Shown piece after piece: positions 28,633 to 37,297 of a DNA stretch of 64,000 nucleotides (position 1 is the first letter of the stretch; the number at the start of each line of letters is the position of its first letter). The position numbers and the translations under genes are program-made. Origin of the DNA: Thiohalocapsa halophila (GTDB lineage: Bacteria > Pseudomonadota > Gammaproteobacteria > Chromatiales > Chromatiaceae); NCBI RefSeq assembly GCF_016583825.1, contig NZ_NRRV01000004.1:62001-126000 (forward strand), in the 5' to 3' direction. Below the pieces are notes generated by a model that saw nothing but the letters and a program-made list of their open reading frames with translations, was not told the DNA's origin and searched no databases.

Positions 28633-28660
28633 TAAAAAAAGGGCCGGCTGCCCGGCCCTT
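28633..28660 (-). terminator. Rho-independent terminator of the sulfur globule gene
   Basis: On the minus strand: perfect stem GGGCCGGG-CA-family hairpin (GGGCCGG/CCGGCCC arms) followed by seven T residues. It lies about 50 bases after the stop at 28709. Confidence 0.88.
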
Positions 28661-28708
28661 GCACATCCCATCCGGCGGGCTCTACGCCCGCCGACTGGCT
28701 TCAGTCCA

Positions 28709-29044
28709 TCACCGCTCCGTGCTGCTGGACTCCGGCGCCGACGGCGCCGCGGGCTGGGTGTAGCCGTAGGGGTAGTAACCGCCCCAGCCGTAGCCCGGAT
28801 AACCACCGCCCCAGCCATAGCCTGGGTAGCCGCCCCAGCCATAGCCGGGATAGCCGCCCCAGCCACCACGGTACGGATAGCCATAGCCGCCATAGTGCGG
28901 ATAGCCGCCGTACCAGGGGCCGCCGTGCCAGGGGCCGCCATACCAGGGGCCATCGCCCCAGGAGCCCCAGAACGCCTGCGCCGGCGTTGCGGCAAGGGCG
29001 GCAAGCAATGCGCCACCAGCGGCGCTCAGCGCGAGATTCTTCAT
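28709..29044 (-). CDS. Sulfur globule protein-like Gly/Tyr/Trp-rich secreted protein
   Basis: 111 residues. A signal peptide (about 1-24, ending TPAQA) is followed by a mature part built of GG-Y/W repeats: GPWYGG, GPWHGG, GPWYGG and three near-identical YPGYGWGG units. The tail is short and polar. Composition, signal peptide and repeats match the small envelope proteins (Sgp/CV1-CV2) that coat periplasmic sulfur globules in purple sulfur bacteria. GAGGAGG precedes the ATG at 29044. It is transcribed alone, between a recognisable promoter and terminator. A generic Gly/Tyr-rich secreted protein is the alternative. Confidence 0.75.
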   Translation of the reverse strand: MKNLALSAAGGALLAALAATPAQAFWGSWGDGPWYGGPWHGGPWYGGYPHYGGYGYPYRGGWGGYPGYGWGGYPGYGWGGGYPGYGWGGYYPYGYTQPAAPSAPESSSTER

Positions 29045-29080
29045 GGCATTGCCTCCTCGTTTCGCTCGTTGAGATTTGGC

Positions 29081-29111
29081 TGGGACCCAAGGGTCCCAAC
29101 GCATAAGTATA
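29081..29111 (-). promoter_or_regulatory. Promoter -10 box and leader hairpin of the sulfur globule gene
   Basis: On the minus strand a TATACT box (29106-29111) is followed by a perfect eight-base hairpin, TGGGACCC/GGGTCCCA, at 29081-29098. The hairpin would be at the 5' end of the message, about 40 bases before the start codon, and could stabilise it. The -35 box is weak (TTATCG, about 19 bases away). Confidence 0.45.
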
Positions 29112-29198
29112 CCGGCGGAAACATTAGAGACGATAAGGGAAAGTGCCAAGTGTCACCACGGCCGATGATCGGTGTGTGGTGGCGGGCACAGGTGGTGA

Positions 29199-30008
<810 letters not shown>

Positions 30009-30097
30009 CGGCGCGCTTCGGTGACTGTTGACTGCGGCGGGTTCGCCTAGGCCGAGCCTAGCGGCATGGTAGCTCCAGGGCGGCCAAGGATCGCAGC

Positions 30098-30300
30098 ATG
30101 CCGCCTGGCGCAGCCAGGCGAGAATACCGCGGCCTCATCTACCTGGCCCACAGCGCGTGCTGGGCTTATCTGCCCGCCGCCGGTACCGGCGCCGCCCGCC
30201 CTGGCGGGCGCTTCAACCGCCGCGGCTTGCCGGCGCTTTAGACCTCGCTGACCGTCTTCACCGCCCGGTTGGAGGCTCAACAAGCCCGGCGCCCGATAAC
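30098..30300 (+). pseudogene. Remnant of a RES-domain toxin
   Basis: From an ATG at 30098 the frame reads EYRGLIYLAHSACWAYLP and GAARPGGRFNRRGLPAL, the N-terminal RES core with its conserved Arg and GGRFN motif, then stops at 30239. RES-like sequence resumes in another frame (LTVFTARLEAQQ). RES toxins degrade NAD+ and normally pair with an Xre-type antitoxin; no partner is visible. A small deletion or frameshift has killed it. Confidence 0.6.
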
Positions 30301-30436
30301 TCGGCCCGGCGCAACCTCGTGCTCTGGCGGGTGGGGCCATACCGCGCCCTGCGCCGCCGGTGTCATCGACGATTTCGCTCGCCTGCCGCCGGATGCCGTG
30401 ATTGGGCGGTGACCGTCCCTGTTTTAGGTGTCGACC

Positions 30437-31588
30437 ATGTGGCTGCGGAGTTGTTGGGTGTCGCTCCTGCTCTATGTCTCCGGCGTTCCGCTGGCGGCGG
30501 GAATGCACAAATGCGTGGACGCCGACGGCAATGTGACCTACTCGCAGACGGCCTGTGAGCAGGCGCCCGGTGGAGCCAAGCCCGGGCGCAGCGTGACTGC
30601 ACGGGCAGACACGGCCGGCGTCGGCGCGGGGCAGGGCGATGTGCTCTGCGAGCGTGTGCGGGCCTTTGCACTGGAGCTGGCGGAGGCCATGCGCGAGGGT
30701 GTCGGCCTCGACCGGGCAGTGGCCATACTGGCCGGACGGCCGGTTCTCCCGAGCGCCGCGGGGCCTTACGGCGGGACCGAGACCACCGGTGGACGGCGCA
30801 TTATCGGTGACGACGCGCTGGAGGTCATCAATCACGTTTTCGCCTTCGCCGGCCGTGGTGCCGTTGATTCGTCGCGCATCGCGGAATCCGCGGCGCAGCA
30901 GTGCCTGCGGGGGCGCTTCGATTTCGCGCGCGGTGCGCCCGGCGGCGCGGCCGGGCTGCGGCTTGCCGCCGGCAGCGGCATCCTGCTGAACCCCCAGGGC
31001 ATGGTGCTGACGGCGGATCGGCTCGTCGCCGACTGCCGCGGGCTGCGTGTCTACTACGACGGGGCCTGGCGCGATACAGGGCTGCTGCGTCGCGATCCGC
31101 CCGCAGGTCTTGCGGTGCTGGTGGCGGAGGGCTTACGGGGGCGGCCGGCGGTGCTCAACGACGGCTCCGCACCACCGAAGAGTCAAGTGCTCGCGGCGAC
31201 GCTGCCCTTGCGCGGGGTGCTGACCGCAGCTGTGAGCATTGTCGACGCCGCCGTCGTCCCCGCTGAGGACGGTGAGCCTGCTGTAGCAGACAGCGCCCGA
31301 GCGCGAGGCGCAGAGGCTCCGGCCGGCGACGCGCATGCGGCACTGAGCCTGCCGGAGGGACCGGCGCAATGGGGCGCGCCATTGCTCGGCAGCGGCGGCC
31401 TCGTCGTCGGGATCGCCTTGCCTGGCGACGACGACGGCGCCCGGGCCCTGCCGGCGGCGGCGCTGCGCGACTTTCTGAGCGCCGCCGATCTGCCTTTCTA
31501 CAGCGCCGCCGCGCTCGGCGAGCTCACGCGCGAGGAGGTGCGCCGCCGCGCTGCCGGGCTCACCGTGCATGTGGAGTGCATGCCTTAA
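30437..31588 (+). CDS. Secreted DUF4124 protein with a degenerate trypsin-like domain
   Basis: 383 residues: signal peptide (1-21), a DUF4124 segment (MHKCVDADGNVTYSQTACE, two Cys) and a C-terminal domain from about 175 that follows the trypsin/HtrA pattern. The usual motifs are recognisable but changed: the GSGI-LTNHHVV region reads LTADRLV (191-197), the DLALL region reads AGLAVL, and the GNSGGPLL region reads WGAPLLGSGG. All three catalytic positions appear lost, so it is probably a non-enzymatic binding protein. Stands alone between the RES remnant and the Gld operon. Confidence 0.7.
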   Translation: MWLRSCWVSLLLYVSGVPLAAGMHKCVDADGNVTYSQTACEQAPGGAKPGRSVTARADTAGVGAGQGDVLCERVRAFALELAEAMREGVGLDRAVAILAGRPVLPSAAGPYGGTETTGGRRIIGDDALEVINHVFAFAGRGAVDSSRIAESAAQQCLRGRFDFARGAPGGAAGLRLAAGSGILLNPQGMVLTADRLVADCRGLRVYYDGAWRDTGLLRRDPPAGLAVLVAEGLRGRPAVLNDGSAPPKSQVLAATLPLRGVLTAAVSIVDAAVVPAEDGEPAVADSARARGAEAPAGDAHAALSLPEGPAQWGAPLLGSGGLVVGIALPGDDDGARALPAAALRDFLSAADLPFYSAAALGELTREEVRRRAAGLTVHVECMP

Positions 31589-31782
31589 CGGATTGTCATC
31601 CACCGGCCCTTGCAGGCGGCAGCCCGGCTGCTGTCAAATCCCGCCGCGCCGGCGGGGGAGCGTCCCAATCCCGACCCGCCGGGACCTGGAAGCCAGCCCC
31701 ACGCGAAGACGGGCGCACGTTCCGGCGCCCGCGCCGGCGCGCGGGTGCCGGGCGCAACGGCGACAATACGGGAAGCGCGAAC

Positions 31783-32802
31783 ATGATCGAAGTACGCGAG
31801 CTGAGCCGCAGCTATGGCGCGCTCAAGGCGGTGGACAGGGTCTCCTTCGACATCGGCCGCCGCGAGATCGTCGGTCTGCTGGGCCACAACGGCGCCGGCA
31901 AGACCACCATCCTCAAGATGCTGACGGGCTTTCTGGAGCCGAGCGGCGGCAGCATCCGCATCGACGGCACCGACATCGCCGCCCGACGGCGCGAGGTGCA
32001 GCGCAGGATCGGCTATCTGCCGGAGAACTGCCCGCTGTATCCGGACGTGACCGTACTGGAGCACCTGGACTACCAAGGGTCGCTGCACGGCATTCCGGCC
32101 CGGCAGCGCCCGGCGGCCATCCGCCGCGCCGTGGAGCGCACCGAGCTCGGTCCCAAGGCGACGGCGACGGTGGCGACCCTCTCCCGCGGCTACCGCCAGC
32201 GCGTGGGCGTGGCCTCGGCGCTGCTGCACGAGCCGGACGTGCTGATCCTGGACGAGCCCACCAACGGCCTGGACCCCTCGCAGATCCAGCACATGCGCGC
32301 GCTGATCCGCGAGCAGGCGGGCCATGCGACGGTGATCATCTCCACCCACATCCTGCAGGAGGTGGAGGCCGTCTGCGGGCGGGTGCTCATCATGCGCGCC
32401 GGCCGCCTGGCGCTGGACAGCGCTATCGGCGCCATCGGTGCCACGCCGCGGCTGCGGGTGACCCTGGACCGGCGCCCGGGCGACGTGCGCGAGCTGCTCA
32501 CCGCGGTGCCCGGCATCACCGCCGTGGACCACATCGGCGACGAGGGCGCCCGCCGCGACTTCGCCCTCACCACCGAGGACCCCGGTACGGTTGCGCCGCA
32601 GGTGGCTGCGGCCATCGCCGAGCGGGGCTGGGCGCTCTACGCCCTGGAGCGCGAGCGCCACGGCCTGGAGGCCGTCTTCGGGCAGATCGCTGAGGCGCTC
32701 CCGCCCGCCGGCGCCGAGTCCATTGCCGAGGTCGATGCCGGTGCCTACCAAGGCGCTCACCAAGGCCCACAGCGGGGTGCTCAGGAGGCGGCCCATGGCT
32801 GA
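31783..32802 (+). CDS. GldA-like ABC transporter ATP-binding protein
   Basis: 339 residues. Walker A GHNGAGKTT (34-42), signature LSRGYRQRVG, Walker B VLILDEPTNGLDP and the H-loop STHI are intact. The C-terminal 100 residues (LRVTLDRRPGDVRELLTAVPG) are the extension seen in GldA/NosF-type exporters. The next gene starts 8 bases before this one ends, so this ATPase drives the permease encoded there. Substrate unknown; related operons in Bacteroidota serve gliding, but in proteobacteria their role is undefined. Confidence 0.9.
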   Translation: MIEVRELSRSYGALKAVDRVSFDIGRREIVGLLGHNGAGKTTILKMLTGFLEPSGGSIRIDGTDIAARRREVQRRIGYLPENCPLYPDVTVLEHLDYQGSLHGIPARQRPAAIRRAVERTELGPKATATVATLSRGYRQRVGVASALLHEPDVLILDEPTNGLDPSQIQHMRALIREQAGHATVIISTHILQEVEAVCGRVLIMRAGRLALDSAIGAIGATPRLRVTLDRRPGDVRELLTAVPGITAVDHIGDEGARRDFALTTEDPGTVAPQVAAAIAERGWALYALERERHGLEAVFGQIAEALPPAGAESIAEVDAGAYQGAHQGPQRGAQEAAHG

Positions 32803-35800
32803 CATCCTGCGCGTCAGCCGCAAGGAGCTCGCAAGCTTCTTCGGCTCGCCGGTGGCCTATCTGTTCATCGGCGCCTTCCTGGCGGCCTGTCTGTTCGTCT
32901 TCTTCTGGGTGGACGCCTTCTTCGCGCGGAATCTGGCGGATACCCGGCCGCTGTTCGACTGGATGCCGCTGTTGCTGATCTTCCTCGCCGCCGCACTCAC
33001 CATGCGGCTGTGGAGCGAGGAGCGCCGCGCCGGCACCCTGGAGGTGCTGGCGACCCTGCCCGTGGCGACCTGGAAGCTGGTGCTGGGCAAGTTCCTGGCG
33101 GCGCTGGCGCTGGTGGCGGTGGCCTTGGCGCTGACCCTGCCGCTGCCGGTGACCGTGTCCATCCTCGGGCCGCTGGACTGGGGGCCGGTGCTCGGGGCCT
33201 ATCTGGCGACCCTGCTGCTGGCGGCGGCCTACATCGCCATCGGCCTCTTCGTCTCCGCGCGCACGGACAACCCCATCGTCGCCCTCATCGGCACGACGCT
33301 GCTCTGTGTGGCGTTCTATCTCATCGGCTCGCCGGCGCTGACGGGCCTGTTCGGGCACGGCGCCGCCGAGGTGCTGCGGCTGTTCGGCACCGGCGCGCGC
33401 TTCGAGTCCATCACCCGCGGCGTCATCGACCTGCGGGACCTGTACTACTACCTGAGCCTGACGGCGGTGTTCCTGGCGCTTTGCATCGATAGCCTGGAGC
33501 GCCTGCGCTGGGCGGCGGACAGCGAGCATCGCGCCGGCCACCACCGCTGGACGCTCATCACCGTCCTGGCGGCGGCCAACCTCATCGCCGCCAACCTGTG
33601 GCTGCAGCAGGTGGGCACGGCGCGCGCCGACCTCACCGAGGGGCAGCGCTACACCGTCTCCGAGGCCACCCGCACCTATCTTCAGCAGCTCCGGGAGCCG
33701 CTTTTGATCCGCGGCTATTTCAGCGCCGAGACCCATCCGCTGCTGGCGCCGCTGGTGCCGCAGCTGCGCGACCTGCTGCGGGAGTACGAGGTGGTCGGCG
33801 GCCCCAATGTCCAGGTGGAATTCGTGGACCCGGCGACGTCCCCGGAGCTGGAGCGCGAGGCGGGCGAGCAGTACGGCATCCGCCCGGTGGCCTTCCAGAC
33901 CGCGAGCAAGTACCAGGCGGGGGTGGTCAATTCCTACTTCGATGTGCTGGTGAAGTACGGCGATCAGTTCGAGACCCTGGGCTTCCAGGACCTCATCGAG
34001 GTCAAGGTCCAGGGCGAGACGGATCTGGACGTGCGCCTGCGCAACCCGGAGTACGACCTCACCCGTACCATCAAGAAGGTGCTCTACGGCTACCAGGGCG
34101 GCGGCGACGCCTTCGCGGGCATCGGCGAGCCCATCCGCTTCCGCGGCTTCATCTCGCCGGCGGCGAGCCTGTCGGAGCCGCTGCCGGCGCTGCGCGAGGA
34201 CCTGGAGGCGGTGCTGACGGAGCTCGCCGCCGAAGCCAACCGCGGCGGTGAGGAGCGTTTTACCTGGGACATCGTCGACCCGGATCAGGACCCGGCGCTG
34301 GCGCAGGAGATCGACGAGCGCTTCGGCTTTCAGCCCTTGGTGCTGGGCCTGCTGGACCCGCAGCCCTTCTATTTCTACATGGTGCTGGAGCAGGGCGAGC
34401 GCGCGGTGCCCGTGCCGCTGCCGGAGGGGCTGGACAAGGCGAGCCTGGCGCGTGCCGTCGAGGCCGGCATCAAGCGCTTCGCCCCCGGTGTGCTGCGCAC
34501 CGTCGCCCTCTACACCCCGGACCCGCCGGCGCCGGCCATGCCCGGCATGCCGCAGGCGCCAGGGCCCGGCTACACCCTGCTCAAGGACACCCTGCGCGAG
34601 GGCTTCGCGCTGCGCGAGACCGACCTCGCCTCCGGCCAGGTGCCGGAGGACGCGGACCTGCTGATGGTGGTGGACCCGAGCTCGCTGGACGCGGCGCAGC
34701 GCTTCGCGGTGGACCAGTTCCTGATGCAGGGCGGCACCGTCATGGTGGCGGCGGCGCGGTTCGACGTGGACCTCACCGGCCGCGAGATCACCGCCGCGCC
34801 GGCGCAGACGGGGCTCGACCACTGGCTCGCGGCGCAGGGCGTAACCCTGGAGCAGGCCCTGGTGATGGACCCGCAGAACACCCCCTTCCCGATCCCGGTG
34901 CCGCGGCGCGTCGGCGGCTTCACGGTGGAGGAGATCCAGACCCTGGATTATCCGTACTTCCCGGACGTGCGCGCAGACGGGCTGTCGGCGGCCACCGGCA
35001 TCACGGCCAATCTGGGCCAGATCACCATGAATTGGACCTCGCCCATTACCCTTGATGCCGAGACCGGGGATGCCGAGAACGGGGATGCCGACGCCGGCGC
35101 CGAGCGCACCGTGACCCGGCTCATCGAGAGCTCGCCGGACGCCTGGACCACCGAGTCGCCGGACATGCAGCCGGACTTCGAGCAGTACGGCCGGCTCGGC
35201 TTCCCGGTGGGTGACGACCGCGGCCGCAAGCTGCTGGCGGTGATGGTGGAAGGCCGCTTCGAGTCCGCGTTCGCCGGCGAGCGCTCGCCGCTGCTGCCGG
35301 CAGAGGATGCGGCGGATGAGACCGGCGACGGCGCGGACGCAGCATCGGGCGATGCCGCCGCCGACCTCGCCGCGGACAACCCGACCGAGCCTGCCGACGA
35401 CGAGACGGAGACACCCGTGATCTCCACGGTGGTGGAGCACTCGCCGCCGTCGGCACGGCTGATGGTCATCGGCTCCGATAGCTTCCTGTCGGACACCGCC
35501 ATCAGCCTCGCCACGGAGGCGACCCAGAGCCGCTACTTGAAGCCGCTGGAATTCGTGCAGAACGCCGTGGAATGGTCGCTGGAGGACCGCGGCCTCCTGG
35601 CCCTGCGCGGCGGCGGGCAGTTCAGCCGGCTGCTGGAGCCCGTGAGCCGCCAGCAGCGCATCTTTTGGGAATACCTGAACTATGCCCTGGCCGCCGCCGG
35701 CCTGGGCCTGGTGTATTGGCTGCATCGGCTGCTGCGCCGCCGCCGCGAGCGCTCGCTGGCGGCGATGCTTCAGGCCGACACCGGCAGGAGGGCACCGGCA

Positions 35801-35803
35801 TGA
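32795..35803 (+). CDS. ABC-2 permease (GldF-like) fused to a GldG-like domain
   Basis: 1002 residues. About 1-245 is a six-helix ABC-2 permease (FFGSPVAYLFIGAFLAA at the start, RRAGTLEVLATLPV as the coupling region). A membrane segment at about 250-268 then begins the GldG-type part: TEGQRYTVSEAT, then ABC_transp_aux/DUF4350-like sequence (VVDPSSLDAAQRFAVDQFL) in the periplasm, an acidic Ala/Asp-rich linker at about 830-875, and a final membrane helix with a basic tail. In most operons these are two genes. AGGAG precedes the ATG; the stop overlaps the DUF4340 gene (ATGA). Confidence 0.92.
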   Translation: MADILRVSRKELASFFGSPVAYLFIGAFLAACLFVFFWVDAFFARNLADTRPLFDWMPLLLIFLAAALTMRLWSEERRAGTLEVLATLPVATWKLVLGKFLAALALVAVALALTLPLPVTVSILGPLDWGPVLGAYLATLLLAAAYIAIGLFVSARTDNPIVALIGTTLLCVAFYLIGSPALTGLFGHGAAEVLRLFGTGARFESITRGVIDLRDLYYYLSLTAVFLALCIDSLERLRWAADSEHRAGHHRWTLITVLAAANLIAANLWLQQVGTARADLTEGQRYTVSEATRTYLQQLREPLLIRGYFSAETHPLLAPLVPQLRDLLREYEVVGGPNVQVEFVDPATSPELEREAGEQYGIRPVAFQTASKYQAGVVNSYFDVLVKYGDQFETLGFQDLIEVKVQGETDLDVRLRNPEYDLTRTIKKVLYGYQGGGDAFAGIGEPIRFRGFISPAASLSEPLPALREDLEAVLTELAAEANRGGEERFTWDIVDPDQDPALAQEIDERFGFQPLVLGLLDPQPFYFYMVLEQGERAVPVPLPEGLDKASLARAVEAGIKRFAPGVLRTVALYTPDPPAPAMPGMPQAPGPGYTLLKDTLREGFALRETDLASGQVPEDADLLMVVDPSSLDAAQRFAVDQFLMQGGTVMVAAARFDVDLTGREITAAPAQTGLDHWLAAQGVTLEQALVMDPQNTPFPIPVPRRVGGFTVEEIQTLDYPYFPDVRADGLSAATGITANLGQITMNWTSPITLDAETGDAENGDADAGAERTVTRLIESSPDAWTTESPDMQPDFEQYGRLGFPVGDDRGRKLLAVMVEGRFESAFAGERSPLLPAEDAADETGDGADAASGDAAADLAADNPTEPADDETETPVISTVVEHSPPSARLMVIGSDSFLSDTAISLATEATQSRYLKPLEFVQNAVEWSLEDRGLLALRGGGQFSRLLEPVSRQQRIFWEYLNYALAAAGLGLVYWLHRLLRRRRERSLAAMLQADTGRRAPA

Positions 35804-36903
35804 GCGAGACGACCCTGAGCGCACGGGCCGCCGCCGCCCGCCGCCGCCTCGGCCTGGACGCCGCCTGGCGGCCGGCGCTGCGCAGTCCCTTGGTGCTGCT
35901 GCTGGCGGCGGTGCTGGTGGTGCAGATCATCGCGGCGCTGCTCCTCGGCGGCGGGCACGGTCTGGCACCGGCCGCCGGCGACACGCCCCTGCTGGCGCTG
36001 GACATGGAGGCTGTGAGCGCTATCGAGATCGCTGCCGGCGAAGGCGGCGACACCGTCAGCCTGGAGCGCAGCGGCGACGACTGGGTGCTGCCGACGCTGG
36101 ACGGCTTCCCGGCCGGCGGCAGCCGCGTCGACGCCCTGCTGGACGACCTGGCGGACCTCAAGCGCCCGCTGCCGGTGGCCACCAGCGCCGACGCCCGCCG
36201 CCGCTTCCGCGTCGCCGAGGACGCCTTCGAGCGTCGCCTGACGCTGCGCGGCGACGGCGGCGAGGCGGTGCTGTTCCTCGGCGACTCGCCGGGCTTCCGC
36301 CGCATCTTCGCCCGCGCCGAGGGCGAGGACGCCATCTACGACCTGCGCCTGGCGCTGTTCGATCTGGGTGCGACGCCGGACGACTGGATCGATCGCGGCC
36401 GCCTCCAGTTCGACCGCGGCGAGATCACCCGCGTCGGCACCGAGGACTGGGCGCTGGTGCGCGGCGAGGACGGCTGGTCGCTGGCGGGCAGCGACGCGGA
36501 GCTGGACACCGCCGCCGTCGACGGCCTGGTCAACGCCGTCGCCGCCGTCGGCTACACCGGCGTGCTCCGGCCGGACAGCGACCTGAGCTACGACCTGGAC
36601 GACCCGGCCCGGGTGCTGACCATCGAGCACGACGGTAAGACCCGCCGCTACCGCCTCGCACCCATCGCCGACAGCGAAGACTATGTGCTCAAGCGCGACG
36701 CCGAGCCCTATGTCTACCGCCTGAGCGCCTTCGACGCGGAGACCCTGCTGGAGACGGACCGGGCGCGGCTGCTGGGCGAGCGCCCGGACGACGGCGCGAG
36801 CGATGGCGAGGCGGACGCCGAGCCGCCGGCGACCACTGAAAGCGCTGCCGACCCGGGCCCGGCTCCGCCCGCGCAAGAGGACACCGCGGAGGCCGCCGAT
36901 TAA
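35800..36903 (+). CDS. DUF4340 protein of the Gld-type ABC operon
   Basis: 367 residues: one N-terminal membrane segment (about 29-48) and a periplasmic beta-rich repeat domain of the DUF4340 type (RSGDDWVLPTLDGFPAGG near 90, YRLAPIADSEDYVL near 285), then an acidic Pro-rich tail. DUF4340 genes regularly follow gldFG-like genes, and here the ATG overlaps the upstream stop by 4 bases. It is probably an envelope partner of the exporter; the mechanism is unknown. Confidence 0.87.
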   Translation: MSETTLSARAAAARRRLGLDAAWRPALRSPLVLLLAAVLVVQIIAALLLGGGHGLAPAAGDTPLLALDMEAVSAIEIAAGEGGDTVSLERSGDDWVLPTLDGFPAGGSRVDALLDDLADLKRPLPVATSADARRRFRVAEDAFERRLTLRGDGGEAVLFLGDSPGFRRIFARAEGEDAIYDLRLALFDLGATPDDWIDRGRLQFDRGEITRVGTEDWALVRGEDGWSLAGSDAELDTAAVDGLVNAVAAVGYTGVLRPDSDLSYDLDDPARVLTIEHDGKTRRYRLAPIADSEDYVLKRDAEPYVYRLSAFDAETLLETDRARLLGERPDDGASDGEADAEPPATTESAADPGPAPPAQEDTAEAAD

Positions 36904-36975
36904 TCGGCACGGGCCTCGGCCATAACGCCGATCACGCCGCGGACAGTCCCATCTGCGGACCATCTGCCCTGGAAG

Positions 36976-37120
36976 TTGTCGCGGCAAGGATGCCGCTCCC
37001 ACGGTTGCCTGTGGGAGCGGCATCCCTGCCGCGAGATCGGTGCGCCGAGGCCCTGGAAGTCGTCGCGGCACGGATGCCGCTCCCACGGCTGCTTGTGGGA
37101 GCGGCATCCCTGCCGCGACA
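36976..37120. repeat. REP array: two head-to-head pairs of the GTGGGAGCGGCAT unit
   Basis: Four units alternate in orientation at about 36979-37002, 37011-37034, 37062-37086 and 37095-37118. The two pairs, with flanking CCCTGGAAGT, repeat every 84 bases, so the array grew by duplicating a pair. It fills the gap after the Gld operon and could protect mRNA ends or bind gyrase or IHF as other BIMEs do. Confidence 0.85.
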
Positions 37121-37297
37121 TCAGGGCGCCGAGGCCCGAGCCCACCGGCACCGAGCGTTGACACGTCGAGCCACCCATACCCAACCATTCCCAGAGGCTG
37201 CCCCAAGCCGGCGCCGGGGCAGCGTTGCGGCGTCTCCGACCCACCCGCATACTGCGCCCCTCAAGCGGAAGCCGACCCGCCGCAGCCGGAGCCCGCC

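Larger units (their letters stand above)
28378..28708. other. 331-base intergenic stretch with a REP unit and a terminator
   Basis: Holds one GTGGGAGCGGCAT unit (28480-28504) and the terminator at 28633-28660 that closes the minus-strand sulfur globule gene. No gene seen. Confidence 0.6.
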
